The notes under the pieces are model-generated. The model did no database searches and was not told the DNA's origin. It saw only the letters and a program-made list of their open reading frames with translations. Both the position numbers and the translations under genes were made by a program. Shown here one piece after another: positions 9,912 through 20,207 of a stretch of DNA of 24,603 bases; positions within the stretch are counted from its first letter, which is position 1, and each line of letters starts with the position of its first letter. The DNA comes from Chara braunii (taxonomy: Eukaryota; Streptophyta; Charophyceae; Charales; Characeae), in contig BFEA01000006.1 in the NCBI GenBank assembly GCA_003427395.1, positions 7,530,556-7,555,158 of the forward strand, written 5' to 3'.

Positions 9912-10557
9912 TATGGCTTGGGTGTTTCGTGCAACTTACTGTGACCATGCGTAAAGGTTAAACAAATTATATTCTTGAGAGAAAAGGGAGATCCCCTTTT
10001 ATCCCTTTGCTTTTTAGAATTTCTATGGTTGGACGTTATAGTACGTGGCAGCCGTGAAAGTCAAACCCCTTGACTTCTCCCCAGGCCCTAGATGATGGAG
10101 TTGGTCTCCATGGCAATAAGAGACGATTGCCACCACAGGTATGAATCTGTGTACCACCCACTCCCCGCAGGGTGCAGAAGAGGGTGTGGTTCTCAACCGC
10201 ATTTGGCGGTTGTTCAGCTTCGAGAGATTAACCCTCAAGGCGAGTGTTAGCCGACACTTGAGTGTCAAATGCGACCCTCGAGACTAACGAGGACCGCATG
10301 ATTATGGACACTACATAGTACGCCATCCTCGCGACTGCTTGCGCATTCATGCATTGCGAGTCGATATGAGCTAGCCCTGCGTCCGTGCGGTTTTATACTA
10401 AGTCTCGCGCGCGACGCCTATCCGATTTGCGCATCGGAAAGTTATGGGATGACCAGTAAGGGACTAGGAGTGTTGTCGCGTTGTATGATGTGTGTGTGCG
10501 TGTGCGTTTTGTTTTGTGTTCGTTGAGTGGTGTGCGCGTGGTGAGTGGGCTACATCC
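9912..10557. other. Left-arm GC-rich block before the inner module
   Basis: No gene is supported. It aligns with the reverse complement of about 13223-13880, with shared landmarks GGACGTTA, GACACTTGAGTGTC, CACTACATAGTACG, TTTTATACTAAGTCTCGCGC and AAGGGACTAGGAGTGTTGTC. GT-rich runs near 10485-10540 correspond to an AC-rich run near 13270-13290. Confidence 0.7.
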
Positions 10558-10982
10558 TAGTCGACCGACGACAAATCACGCTCGGGATCCTAGCCTCCCA
10601 AGTGCATCGGCTCGCGTGCGGGCCCGATAGAGGCATACTACCGCGCGCACCTCCTATGCTATAGCGAACGAGAAACGCCCTCGGCTGGCCTACCTCTGCG
10701 ATTGCACCTGATTGGCTTTCGTATTGTGGACTGGTAGCTCGGCGAGCATACGCCCATCGAAGGGAGGTGACAACTCTCGTAAGGTGGAGGTAAGTCGTAC
10801 CTCTCGTACGCCCTATCCTGTCGTAGGGGCTCGCGAGAGGTATGGATGACGCACTCGGCCGGAGAGGCTTGTGGAAGCTGCATGTATACTCACGACGAAG
10901 GGCTAAAACCTACTTCTGCGTGACGCGGCTGGGAGGGTCCCGTGCTGCCTCGTGCGGTGCCGGACCGATGCGCTCGACAGCG
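10558..10982 (+). repeat. 420-bp terminal module, copy B (left arm inner end)
   Basis: Same module as 715-1137 and, inverted, 12800-13222. It runs from TAGTCGACC to GCGCTCGACAG and marks where similarity between the two arms stops on the spacer side. Its level of conservation among three copies looks higher than that of the rest of the arms, which would suit a cis-acting end sequence, though this impression has not been measured. Confidence 0.9.
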
Positions 10983-11390
10983 CCCAGGCCTTTTAAAAAG
11001 AGTTGCAACCAGACCTTCCCAGACCTAGACATTAGTTTCATCACATACCCCCGCCCAGACCTTCAAACATAATCCCACCATCAGAGGGAGAGAGAGAGAG
11101 AGAGAGAGGGAATGCAGCAGGGGCAACCTCGGGGCTGTACGGTACCGCCTCTGAGCCGAGTACCGGTTCCCCTTCGTGCTTCTCCTGTTTCATGGCAGCA
11201 TAATCGTAAAAAAAAAAAAAAAAAAAAAAAGTAACAAAGAAATAGCGTGGGCATGGTATCGCTCTGTCCGTAAGAGATAAACAGCAAGGTCCTCCCATCT
11301 ATCGATAAATACTCCATACTACAACTTCATTCCTTGCCTTAGTGATGTCAAGATGACTCGGTCCATGGTCCCTTCCCTTCTGCTCTTCCC

Positions 11391-11483
11391 GTGCCTTAGA
11401 TGACCTAGCTAGCAAAGAGATCCCTCCGCTAAATCTTGTGCCTTAGATCACCTAGCTAGCAAAGAGATCCCTCCGCTAAATCC
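11391..11483. repeat. 47-bp direct tandem duplication
   Basis: Two nearly identical copies in direct contact (11391-11437 and 11438-11483), each with GTGCCTTAGAT, CCTAGCTAGCAAAGAGATCC and CTCCGCTAAATC. Only a base or two differs, so this duplication is much younger than the arms. Confidence 0.93.
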
Positions 11484-11846
11484 TTCAGTTGTCACTTGGT
11501 GCATACATGAGGCAGTACATAGTCAATCTGGTCCGCTATATCTGCCAGAATCTTCGACTGTCACCTTGTGCACACATCAGGTAATATCTAGTAAATCTGT
11601 TTCGCTATTTCTGCCCAGATCCTAGCGTGTACATCAGGTAATATCCAATGAATCTGGTCCGCTATTCCTGCCAGATCCTTTTCTTCTCCGTGACGAAGTG
11701 CATGTAAGCTCCCCTCCCATTCTTCAAAGCCAATGTGAATTCACGGAAATACTCTACCTTTCCCGTAAAATGAAACAATAAAATAAACGCCTGTAATAGC
11801 CACTCTATCGTTTACCAAACCACCTCGCTCTCCTCTTTCCTCTGAT

Positions 11847-11983
<137 letters not shown>

Positions 11984-12572
11984 CTTTGTCGATCTCCATG
12001 CTGTGTCTAGTTATCCACTGTTCCTAGCATGAGTTGTTTCGTTCCAAGACCACCACAGTTTTTTGTTTGTTGTTTCCTTGCTTTTGGTTATGGTTTGCAC
12101 CCATGAATCTTTTCTCAGGAGGGCAGTGGTTTTGAAAAAAAAAAAGAAAAAAAAGGGGATTGGATGAAACGCTTGAATCGAGGTGTGTTTGTGGAGAGGT
12201 GCAGAAACGGATACCGATGCCTTTCCGCATGTCAGCCTAAAACACATCCACATTCAGCCTCTTAATTCAATCTTTGCTAGTGGGACTTTGCCCTAGAGGA
12301 TGGTCATGTATGGGCGAACTTGACGTGGGGGAGGACGAGAAGAGGTGGAAGTCGAGGACGATGACAGGGACAAGGTGAGGATAGAGAAGGAAGAGGAGAG
12401 GCGGGGGTGGTTAGGAGGGCGAATGCACCTCAGTTCTCGGCGTTCTCACGACTGCCAGTGACGAGCAGCAACACCTGCCTTCTCACGACTGCTCGTGTTG
12501 CACACTGTGTATAATGCGACATGCAGCGATGTGCAGTGCACAACGTCGAAGAGCATCGAGCCAAGCGGGTAG

Positions 12573-12745
12573 CTACCACCGTTTTCCCTCCAGCATAAGG
12601 GACCCTAATAATAAATGTGTGCAAGTTGTGTTTACGACCACAAGCAGAACACAATGAAACCTCATAATGAATGTATGCAAGGTATGTTTCCGGCCACGAA
12701 CAACCATAATAAGGGTCCGTTGTGTTGGGGAGAAGACAGTGGCAG
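12573..12745. repeat. Imperfect inverted repeat near the right arm inner end
   Basis: The sequence from about 12573 (CCACCGTTTTCCC, GGACCCTAATAAT) matches the reverse complement of about 12704-12745 (ATAATAAGGGTCC ... GTGG) at about 29 of 41 positions. The interval between holds a direct repeat, TGTGTGCAAGTTGTGTTTACG and TGTATGCAAGGTATGTTTCCG in part. It may be a small decayed foldback or MITE-like insertion. Confidence 0.5.
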
Positions 12746-12799
12746 CCCATGGGACGCTGGGAGCCAAACTCGACACACTTCAAATATTTTCCACAACGA

Positions 12800-13222
12800 C
12801 GCTGTCGAGCGCATCGGTCTGGCACTGCACAGGGCAACGCGGGACCCTCCCGACCACGTCACGCAGAAGTCGGTCTAAATCCTCGTCGCTAATATACATG
12901 GAGCTTCCGAAAGCCGCTCCGGCCGAGTGCGCCAGCCATACCTCTCGCGAGCCCCTACTACAAGATAGGGTCTACGCGAGGCACGACTTACCTCCACCTT
13001 ACGGGAGTTGTCACCTCCCTTCGGTGGACGTATCCCCGCCGAGCTACCAGTCCACAATACGAAAGATGATCAGTTGCAATCGCAGAGGTGGACCAACCGA
13101 GGGCGTTTCTCGTTCGCTGTAGCATAGGGGGTACGCGCGGTATTACGCCTCTATCAGACCCGCACGCGAACCGACATCTTGGGGGGATGAGGTCCCAAGC
13201 GCGACTCGTCGCCGGTCGACTA
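12800..13222 (-). repeat. 420-bp terminal module, copy C (right arm inner end)
   Basis: Reverse complement of the module at 715-1137 and 10558-10982, running here from CGCTGTCGAGCGCATCGG to GGTCGACTAGG. It looks closer to copy A than to B over stretches such as GGTTCGCGTGCGGGTCTGAT. It defines the inner boundary of the right arm. Confidence 0.9.
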
Positions 13223-13894
13223 GGACGCATCCCACACACCACGTGCACGCCACTCTAAAGAACATAAAAATAAAAACACACACACATACATATACACGAA
13301 ACGACACAGAACAAACAACGCGACAACACTCCTAGTCCCTTAGTAGTCATCCCATAACTCTCCGATGCGGAAATCGGATAGGCGTCACGCGCGAGACTTA
13401 GTATAAAATCACGAGGACGCAGACCATACTCATCTTGACTAGCAGTGCAATCATCCGCAAGCAGTTGCAATGATGACGTACTATGTAGTGCCCATAATCA
13501 AGCGGTCTCTCATGGATCTGAGTACCGCTTATGACACTCAAGTGTCACACTCGAAGTATCTTGAAGGCTTGCCCCTTCAGGATATTGAACGGCTGAAGGA
13601 ATAGTCGTGAGGCCTCCGCGGCACCTCCGACCTTTAGGCTGGGTGTCCCAGTAGGCACGACAAATAGCCTCTACACGAGGGGAGATTCCTTCCATGCAGA
13701 GTCCAGGGTCTGGGATGTCATAGACAAGGACCTCGAATCTCGACCCAGTACTAACGTCCGACTAAGAAATCTTTTAAGAAACATTCAGCAATAAAACGGA
13801 GTTTCTTTCTCTTTTCTCAACCCCAATTCCGATCTCACCTCTAAGCGTAGACCCCTCAGGCCACGCGACTATCCTGCATAGGTACACATACAAA

Positions 13895-13896
<2 letters not shown>
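13223..13896. other. Right-arm block, no gene
   Basis: Counterpart of 9912-10557. It carries an interrupted AC run (13276-13290), the 16-bp near-palindrome TGACACTCAAGTGTCA near 13532-13547, and blocks shared with the left arm in reverse complement. Open frames seen here do not match those of the left arm. Confidence 0.65.
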
Positions 13897-13941
<45 letters not shown>

Positions 13942-14056
13942 TCACAAACAGAACTGCCCGGTAAAACCGTAGGCAGAGAGAGAGAAGAGGACAACAAACG
14001 AGGCGCTGTGACAAACTGCGCTCGTTTGTTGTCCTCTTCTCTTTCTCTGCCTACGG

Positions 14057-14100
<44 letters not shown>
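13897..14100. mobile_element. Long hairpin inserted within a (TA)n tract (MITE-like)
   Basis: Two TA tracts (13897-13939 and 14059-14099) flank a long hairpin. Its stem halves are 13963-14004 and 14018-14060, pairing over about 41 positions with one mismatch and one extra G, around a loop of about 13 nt. Stem landmarks are AAAACCGTAGGCAGAG and CTCTGCCTACGGTTTT. The left arm has only a simple TA tract at the matching place (9866-9911), so this is an insertion unique to the right arm. TA-tract insertion and a near-perfect stem resemble MITEs that target TA. An ectopic palindrome arising by strand switching is the alternative. Confidence 0.7.
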
Positions 14101-14103
<3 letters not shown>

Positions 14104-14792
14104 ATACGTATGTGACGATCACTTCTCACAGTCACAGTGGGTCTCCTCATAACTATATATATATGTTTGTGATCGCAGGCAATCAAATCCGAATTCGAAC
14201 AACCATACATACCTGCAATCACATCAAAGAGTCAAACAAAAGTCAACGTACTTCACGGAGTCAACTTCAATTAACCTCTACACTCATACCCCTCGCCTTA
14301 GCCATGGAAGCCCCAGCCTCCTGTCCAGTCAGCCATAATTAAATACTCAGTACCTTTGTTAAATTACCATTCAATAAAAGTCCGGGTGAAACCTTAATAA
14401 AACAATAAAACCACCAGGGCTCAAGTCTTTCAGGTTGAGTATTGAGGATGCATTAAAGTTGAGTCGTAAACCGACGAATCGGCAACCGACCTGTTATCAG
14501 TGATAATAGAAGGTGATCCTAGGATCAAACTGAATCTAGCCGAAATCTTGAACCAGTCGATCAAGAGGACCTGTAACACATGACCGACCAATCCCCCAGA
14601 CCAAATCTATAAGTCCATGGAGAATAATCCTCATATCACGATCTCACTCAAATCATCGTAATTAACTAAGCCTAAGCCTATCTTTAAGCAAGTGCCAAAA
14701 GAAAGGTAGACCCTGGCAGAATCTTCTCTATACAGAGTGGATTTTTCAGAATTGTCACCTGGCAAATATAATCTAACTCCTCTAAACTAAGA
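14101..14792. other. Right-arm segment with linked palindromes, no gene
   Basis: Counterpart of 9230-9865. It contains CTGTTATCAGTGATAATAG (14491-14509), one change from a perfect palindrome, followed by GATCCTAGGATC, a perfect 12-bp palindrome. The left arm has the same pair with an extra central ACG in the second, so both palindromes were preserved through divergence. Confidence 0.65.
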
Positions 14793-15326
14793 AAATTTCG
14801 GCAGCGCTTCCTGTAGGAAAAGTGCTTTCGCAGAATTTATATTAGCCTAAATATGAAAACAAAAATAAGCTTCAACCTTCTAAAGTCAAATTTTGTCTAA
14901 CTCCCTAAATTAGCAAAAATTTGGGCAGCACTCCCTTTCGACAGGGAGACTTCCCAAACTTATACCAAGTCAGATATTAACTCAGGAAACAAGACCCGAG
15001 TTCAACCAAGACAAAATTTAATTAACTCTTTAGATTTGTAGAAATTTCGGCAGCGCGTCGCGTAGAGAAAATGTTATTCCAAAATTTATACAAAGCTAAA
15101 TTCAGAATCTAAAGTGACTTCGAATTTTTAAAATATAATTTTGTCTAACTTCTTGAATTAGCAAAAAATTGGGCAGCACTCCCTTCAAAAAAGGGGGTGT
15201 TCCAGATTTTTACTAAGCCAAATAGTCAGAAAAGTTACACCTAAAAAAGACAAAGGCTGACTAACTCCTTGGTTTTGTAGAAATTTTGGTAGCGCTTCCC
15301 GTAGAGAAAGTGGCTTACCATGATTT
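14793..15326. repeat. Hairpin array 2, right arm: five nested-stem units
   Basis: Five units at about 122-bp spacing, each with an outer stem and in most cases an inner stem. Unit 1: inner GCGCTTCC 14804-14811 with GGAAAAGTGC 14816-14825. Unit 2: outer AAATTTGGG 14917-14925 with CCCAAACTT 14953-14961, inner CTCCCT 14931-14936 with AGGGAG 14943-14948. Unit 3: outer AAATTTCGG 15042-15050 with CCAAAATTT 15079-15087. Unit 4: outer AAAAATTGGG 15164-15173 with CCAGATTTTT 15202-15211, inner CACTCCCTT 15177-15185 with AAGGGGGTG 15191-15199. Unit 5: outer AAATTTTGGTA 15281-15291 with TACCATGATTT 15316-15326. Stem sequences change between units while pairing remains. Confidence 0.82.
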
Positions 15327-15624
15327 ATACAAGGCCAAGTATAACAAAAGATCCCAGAAAATGCAGAAATTGACCTAAGTAAAATAAACTTAGCTCATAA
15401 ACTGCAGGAATTTAAACTAACTCCTATGGCTCTAGCACGTGGCGAACAAATAACGCAACTACCTATCAAACCGAAACTCGGACTAAGTAGTGGCCTCACT
15501 CAGTCACATGCAGGCCAAACCACAAAGGTAAGTACTCTCACCATCCCCAAAGTTATTTTAACAAACAATAATTCATAATCTTTCAATGATTTACCCCTTT
15601 ATACCCAGCTTACATAAGGCGTAA

Positions 15625-16351
15625 AGCTAGACCACCCAAACTTATGAAACACGTCTAGCTCAGTCATGGAGTATACACAAACACAGGGCACAATAACTTT
15701 TCTCTTCTTTGAGCATATGACTATGCCACCCTAGTTGCCCTTAAGTGTTTACATATCCCAACTTTATATAATTATCTGCACTTAGTCTTTTGCGGTAGCA
15801 TATAGCTGAACCGATCATCTTTAGCTCAAGATCAAGTCTGCCCCTTCGTACCACAAGTTTACTCTTAATTAATACTCTCTTCAATTTGTGATAAGCTATA
15901 GTCAGACCACCCAAACTTATGAAATTTTTTCTGACTAGCGTGTTCATAGACAATATAATAGTAAAGTATAGCCAAATTATAACCTTCTGGTTCGACCATA
16001 TGCGAGGCGTTGGACCAAGACCACCCAAACTTATGGAATATGTCTTGGTTCTCAGTCGGGTTCATTTTTCTCAAAGCCAAAGCAGGAAGAGGCTGAGCCA
16101 CCCAAACTTATGGAACATGCTCAGACCTCCTCGTTAAGGAACTAAAGAAACTGACAACAACCCAAAGTAAACAAGGCGACCAAGCCACCCAAACTTATGA
16201 AACATGCTTGGTCTCTGAAAAATCATTCACATTCAGCCCTCACAAGTCAGAGCAACCAGACCACCCAAAGTTATGGAACATGTCTGGTTCTCCAGGCAAT
16301 CCAAAAATAAACCTAGTACTGGGCCCTCCAAACTTATGAAGACTCTCCCAG
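15625..16351. repeat. Hairpin array 1, right arm: constant loop, variable stems
   Basis: Seven clear hairpins around CACCCAAACTTATGGAACAT-type loops. Stems: AGCTAGAC 15625-15632 with GTCTAGCT 15653-15660; TAGTCAG 15899-15905 with CTGACTA 15931-15937; ACCAAGAC 16014-16021 with GTCTTGGT 16042-16049; CTGAGC 16093-16098 with GCTCAG 16119-16124; GACCAAGC 16178-16185 with GCTTGGTC 16206-16213; AACCAGAC 16254-16261 with GTCTGGTT 16282-16289; CTGGG 16319-16323 with CCCAG 16347-16351. Five loops are exactly 20 nt; the others are 25 and 23. Flanking sequence lets several be matched one-to-one with left-arm hairpins. Confidence 0.93.
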
Positions 16352-17639
16352 CCTTTGGTTAACTCAGTCAAACGTGCAATACTGCCTTCCTCCCACCTTT
16401 CTCCGAGATGCAATGCCACAATCTGCTTTCAGTCAAACAATAAAAACTCAAACCGAATTTGCACAATCATTCCTTTATTAAGTCTGGTTTGTCCTGAAAG
16501 TCAAACTCAAATTGAAATAGGGGGTGCAAGCAATATATTCAGTCAAACATAGCAATGAATACAAGTACAGGCTATACTGGGTTTATAGAACGAAGGCAAT
16601 AGTTACCTTTCAATTCCCTGCCTCCAGAACTCCAACTGAGTTCTGGCAGCGCTCCCGCAATCGATGGGATGACTCCCCACAGAGCCTTGTTACGGTCCTA
16701 CGGGTTGCTGTCCCGCCTGCCGCCTTCCTCTCTGAACAGGATTAGACTGAGAGTAAAAAGGATAGAAGTAAGGGGTTTCGCGCTCGAGATACAAGAGAGG
16801 GAGTGACTCAACTCGCAGGAGAGGGCCTTGATACCTTCATGCGCATGAGGGCCCCGCAATAATGGCCAACATGAATGGTAACTTGGTCAACTGACGCTGA
16901 ACTATCAGTTGTTTGACTTTCCGACCCTTCTCCCATTCGCAGCAAAACCTCCTCCTACAACCTCAGCCCCTTTTCAACGTTCGAGGTCTGAAAAGCACTG
17001 GCCGCTGCCCGAGATATGAGTCGAGGACCAAAAACGCAGCCCTCTCCCTCCTCGTAGTGAAGGAGAGCGTGACCTAGCCGGCCGTGCAATGGCGAAGTGT
17101 ATGCAGATATCGGATGTGCAGTCCTCACCAAACCTTTACAAGCACCTCTGCTCACAGCCAGACCTCGCCGCCTCCCTCGGTAGGATAACGGCGTATCGTT
17201 CAGCAAGCGAGTTTTCAAACCCCGCCGTTCGCTCCTCACCACTCAGTATGTCGAAATGTGCAGCATACCGGCTAAACAGGTAAGTCCGCCTCGCTTCTCT
17301 GTGCGGCAGCATGGGTAGTGCACTGGCAAATAGTCAGACCTGTACCTCCGTGGTAAGCCTATTGCTGCGCAGGCTGATGGATAGAGCGACACAATTGTCA
17401 ATATCCAGACCTACAGCCTTTGCAGCTGGTCTGTTGCATTTTCATTTGTCGATCTGAGGTCTCCCTCCCAGCGGCTCACCTTCCCGCGGTCCCACGACAG
17501 GATGAGCACAGCGTGGATTAGCAGATAAACTTTTGGTTCTCGCCCTATCTCTTCACTACCTCAACCACCGGGAGTGGGCAGCTACTTCAACTGGTAGGTA
17601 AGTCGCCAATTCCGCAACTTGCCCTTTCGTTCGAATCTA
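16352..17639. other. Right-arm middle region, no gene
   Basis: Counterpart of roughly 6490-7727. The best-conserved part is 16595-16860. Several overlapping short frames on both strands (for example 16955-17242 minus and 17089-17283 plus) have no recognisable family features and are not matched in the left arm. I see no gene. Confidence 0.6.
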
Positions 17640-17843
17640 CCATCTAACAGGTAAGGGCAGCAGGTAAGTTCGTAACTTCATTGTTCCAGGTAAGCCCGTA
17701 AATTCACAGTTCCAGCAGTGCAGCGGGCAACAGGTAAGCCCGTAACTTCACAGTTCCAGCAGTGCAGCGGGCAGCAGGTAAGCCCGTAACTTCACAGTTC
17801 CAGCAGTGCAGCGGGCAGCAGGTAAGCCCGTAACTTCACAGTT
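17640..17843 (+). repeat. Minisatellite of 44-bp units with splice-donor-like motifs
   Basis: GGTAAG occurs at 17733, 17777 and 17821, exactly 44 bp apart, inside units reading CAGGTAAGCCCGTAACTTCA then CAGTTCCAGCAGTGCAGCGG. Shorter variants occur at about 17650-17700. Each unit contains the consensus CAG/GTAAG of a 5' splice site plus AG-rich acceptor-like ends. The left arm keeps only one or two related sites (near 6210 and 6387, on the minus strand), so the expansion is recent and specific to this arm. Confidence 0.85.
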
Positions 17844-18312
17844 TCTCTCCCGCTTCTAACTTCTCCTTTCTGCTAATCCCCTTCCTCGCCCGTGTACGGT
17901 GGATAGTTGGTCCCGATTGTGGTTGCAGTCCGAAGATGGCAGACACAAAGTGGACTTTGACGTCCGTTACGAGTGTTCGATACGACGACCAATCGATAGC
18001 AATACAACCGTCGTTTGACTTTGAGGAGGCGATTATTAGCAACACGTCAAGTTGAGGAGACGATTATTAGCAACGGCCACGACTTTAGCCATGGCTATAG
18101 ACCTCACATCGTCCCTCAGGTTACGAAATATGCAAAATAAGAGTGAATCTTCCGCTAAAACACGAAATTATACACTTATTTTTTCTGCACGCTGCCCCCA
18201 CGGTAGTACGCTCCGCAACAGCTATACCATTTCATGACTCGAGGATCCAAGCTTACCATTTCCCTCATACTGTGTAAAAAAAAAAAAAAAAAAATCTTCG
18301 AAATGCCATCTC
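17844..18312. other. Right-arm segment with A19 run, no gene
   Basis: It contains a near-repeat of GAGGAGACGATTATTAGCAAC (about 18021-18042 and 18053-18077) and a run of about 19 A at 18276-18294. No coding sequence is supported. Confidence 0.6.
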
Positions 18313-18876
18313 CCTCGCTGGAGTTCGTCAAGAACCGAGCGAGGCTTCACCTCCTTCGTGTGGCCATATCCTCCCTCCAAATACTTTTGCGCACTGCTTT
18401 CCCTACTGACCTCCAACTTGATTAACTTAGCCTTAAATCTAACCTCATCATTCGATTCACTCGACTCTAGAACCCCTACTTTACATTTTGGTTTGCTCGA
18501 TTCCACTAAGGATCGAGTATACTACGCAAATTTTTATTCCACTATATCCACTACTTCGGTTATCTCTACGGAACTTTTATGACTACTAACTCTATTTCTA
18601 CTAACTCTCTACTACTTTCGACTGCGAAATCAGGGTCGCAAGGGCCAAACCCCCCCGACTCGAGTCCTCCCTCGCCCGAAACCGGTCAGAAACGAGAGAG
18701 TTACACTTCTTTCCATTCCCCTTCTCCTTCACCTTCGCCATCTCCGCGCACCCCCTTTTTCTTCTAACCTCCCTTCCTATTGACTCTCCACTAAAACAGA
18801 TGTTAGATTCGGTTTCGCCTTACCCCAAAACCTCTACTTACCATCTCCCCTTGCCTGATTCCACTAAGGAACGGGC
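18313..18876. repeat. Hairpin array 3, right arm
   Basis: Hairpins of the same design as 5417-5815: CCTCGCT 18313-18319 with AGCGAGG 18338-18344; CTCGATTCC 18496-18504 with GGATCGAG 18510-18517 (one bulge); GCCTGATTCC 18853-18862 with GGAACGGGC 18868-18876 (weaker). Between them recur C-rich blocks resembling the left-arm GCGCC and GGATATGGC blocks in reverse complement. The open frames through this region inherit a repeated peptide from the DNA repeat and are not evidence of a protein. Confidence 0.65.
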
Positions 18877-20189
18877 GGGCTACATAATCTTCACTCCCGC
18901 CATGCCTACTCCCTCCGCCACTACGCTCCTCTTTGCCGTGCATGTATTCGGCGCGCTTTCCGGTTCAGATTCATCCACCTTCTCTGCAGCCCCGCTTCAA
19001 TGCCTTAACGCCCATCGCTCCACTGCCTTGCCTCGCCCGATGCTGCTAACACTATGCCCAACTATCTCAGTGGTCAGGACCTATCACTCGACAGCCCAGT
19101 CACTCCATTCGTGTACTCACCTCGTCTTCACATTCGCTCGCCTTGCTTCTCTATATGTATCCAGCGCGGCTCCCTGTCTTGGTTCATTCCCCTCTTGCCG
19201 CATTCGTTCCCTGCCCCACCCGTTCGAATCTTCGAGTGGGCTCGGCGCAGCTCCTCATGTGGATCAGCCTCTGCTCTCTGGTGCTCCGCTCTCCCCTGCC
19301 TTTCGTCGCTGCGCTCAGAGTTACTACTGTGTAACGAACTGCCCACAAACTACAGGCAGTGCTAAATTACGTGATGGCCCAGATAGCGGACAGTGGCCAT
19401 AGAAGTCGAAATCCGCCAAGGGGTTGGTAACAGCTCACCGATGGGCCCGGTCTACCCCCAGAAGACAGCGTTGCAGCACCCGGCATGTACTCGGCTGCGA
19501 CAACTCCAACGTTGTACCGAGTAGGAGGACGCGGGCCCGATGCTAAGCCAGCAGCGTGAGCCCGGCTAATGCGGTTCGCGGTGCAGGTCTTGGTGATAGT
19601 AGGGAAATTATTCAAATCAGAACTTTGGAGGCCGAGGAAGGAAGGGGTTCCATGAAAACAACTGTCGGGATACCTTGCCGCACAACCAAATATTGCGGCA
19701 GTATCCCATGGGTGCTCAGGCATGTCCCGCCATCTCGTGTGACCCAGCGGGCATGCTCATACTCAAACCTCTCACACCAGATGGTGGGGAGCGGACGGTG
19801 CACCGCATCGGCAGGCCCTGCTACTCAGCCTTTTCTCCTGCACCGTGGGCCAACCCGAAAGGCGTGCACCCAAGGCCCTCGACCGCCATGTCGGCCATCC
19901 GTCCTCGGCAATACCGTACCGGAGCCAAGCGAGTTGGCCTCGAAACCGACCACTGAGTCAAAGTGATAAACATAGAAAAAATAGCAAATTAAGAGTAGGA
20001 ATAATAATAATAATAAAAAAAAAAAATAATTAAAAAATAAAGATAATTCGAGGACCACCACGCCCGGTTGCACCCCGCTGTTGACGTACCGTCGCGCCGC
20101 TCATCCAAGCAGGACTCAATTCTCACCCGCAAGTGCGCCATCAACTTCGGACGAGGCCGTACCGGCGTGACTTGCGAGAAGCACGCCAA
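18877..20189. other. Outer part of right arm, no gene
   Basis: C-rich on the plus strand, counterpart of 3909-5416. The longest open frame in the window (18800-19402, 200 codons) lies here. It is Ser/Pro/Leu-rich, has no family motif, and the left arm has no matching frame. An AAT/A-rich run at about 20001-20045 is absent from the left arm and looks like a small insertion or expansion. Confidence 0.65.
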
Positions 20190-20207
20190 ATACCCTTGTA
20201 AGGGTAT
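20190..20207. repeat. Right outer terminal near-palindrome
   Basis: ATACCCTTGTAAGGGTAT is the reverse complement of 3891-3908. CGACAGT at 20214-20220 mirrors ACTGTCG at 3878-3884. Similarity to the left end stops about here, which sets the outer boundary of the element. Confidence 0.85.

Larger units (their letters stand above)
3878..10982 (+). repeat. Left arm of the inverted element
   Basis: Order from the outer end: ACTGTCG and near-palindrome; divergent GC-rich region; CTCG/CGAG hairpin array; GC-rich region with an 11-G run (6105-6115); conserved-loop hairpin array; nested hairpin array; linked small palindromes; (TA)n tract; GC-rich block; terminal 420-bp module. The inner end GCGCTCGACAGCG, read outward, begins CGCTGTCG, which mirrors the outer ACTGTCG. 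A single arm may therefore itself be a unit with short inverted ends. Every long open frame here is absent or differently framed in the right arm, arguing against coding. Confidence 0.85.

Noticed and set aside
12430-13122. Several overlapping open frames of 87-151 codons on both strands
   Set aside because: Frames on both strands cover the same DNA, show no family motif, and run across the boundary into the non-coding 420-bp module, whose other copies do not keep the frame.
13869-14222. 117-codon minus-strand frame
   Set aside because: It consists of Ile-Tyr runs from TA repeats joined to both strands of the inserted hairpin.
18800-19402. Longest open frame in the window (200 codons, plus strand)
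   Set aside because: Ser/Pro/Leu-rich translation of C-rich DNA with no recognisable domain. It partly overlaps the degenerate hairpin repeat, and the homologous left-arm sequence has no matching frame.
20001-20045. Poly(A)/AAT run as the tail of a non-LTR retrotransposon or SINE
   Set aside because: No element body or target-site duplication could be defined next to it; a simple-repeat expansion explains it as well.
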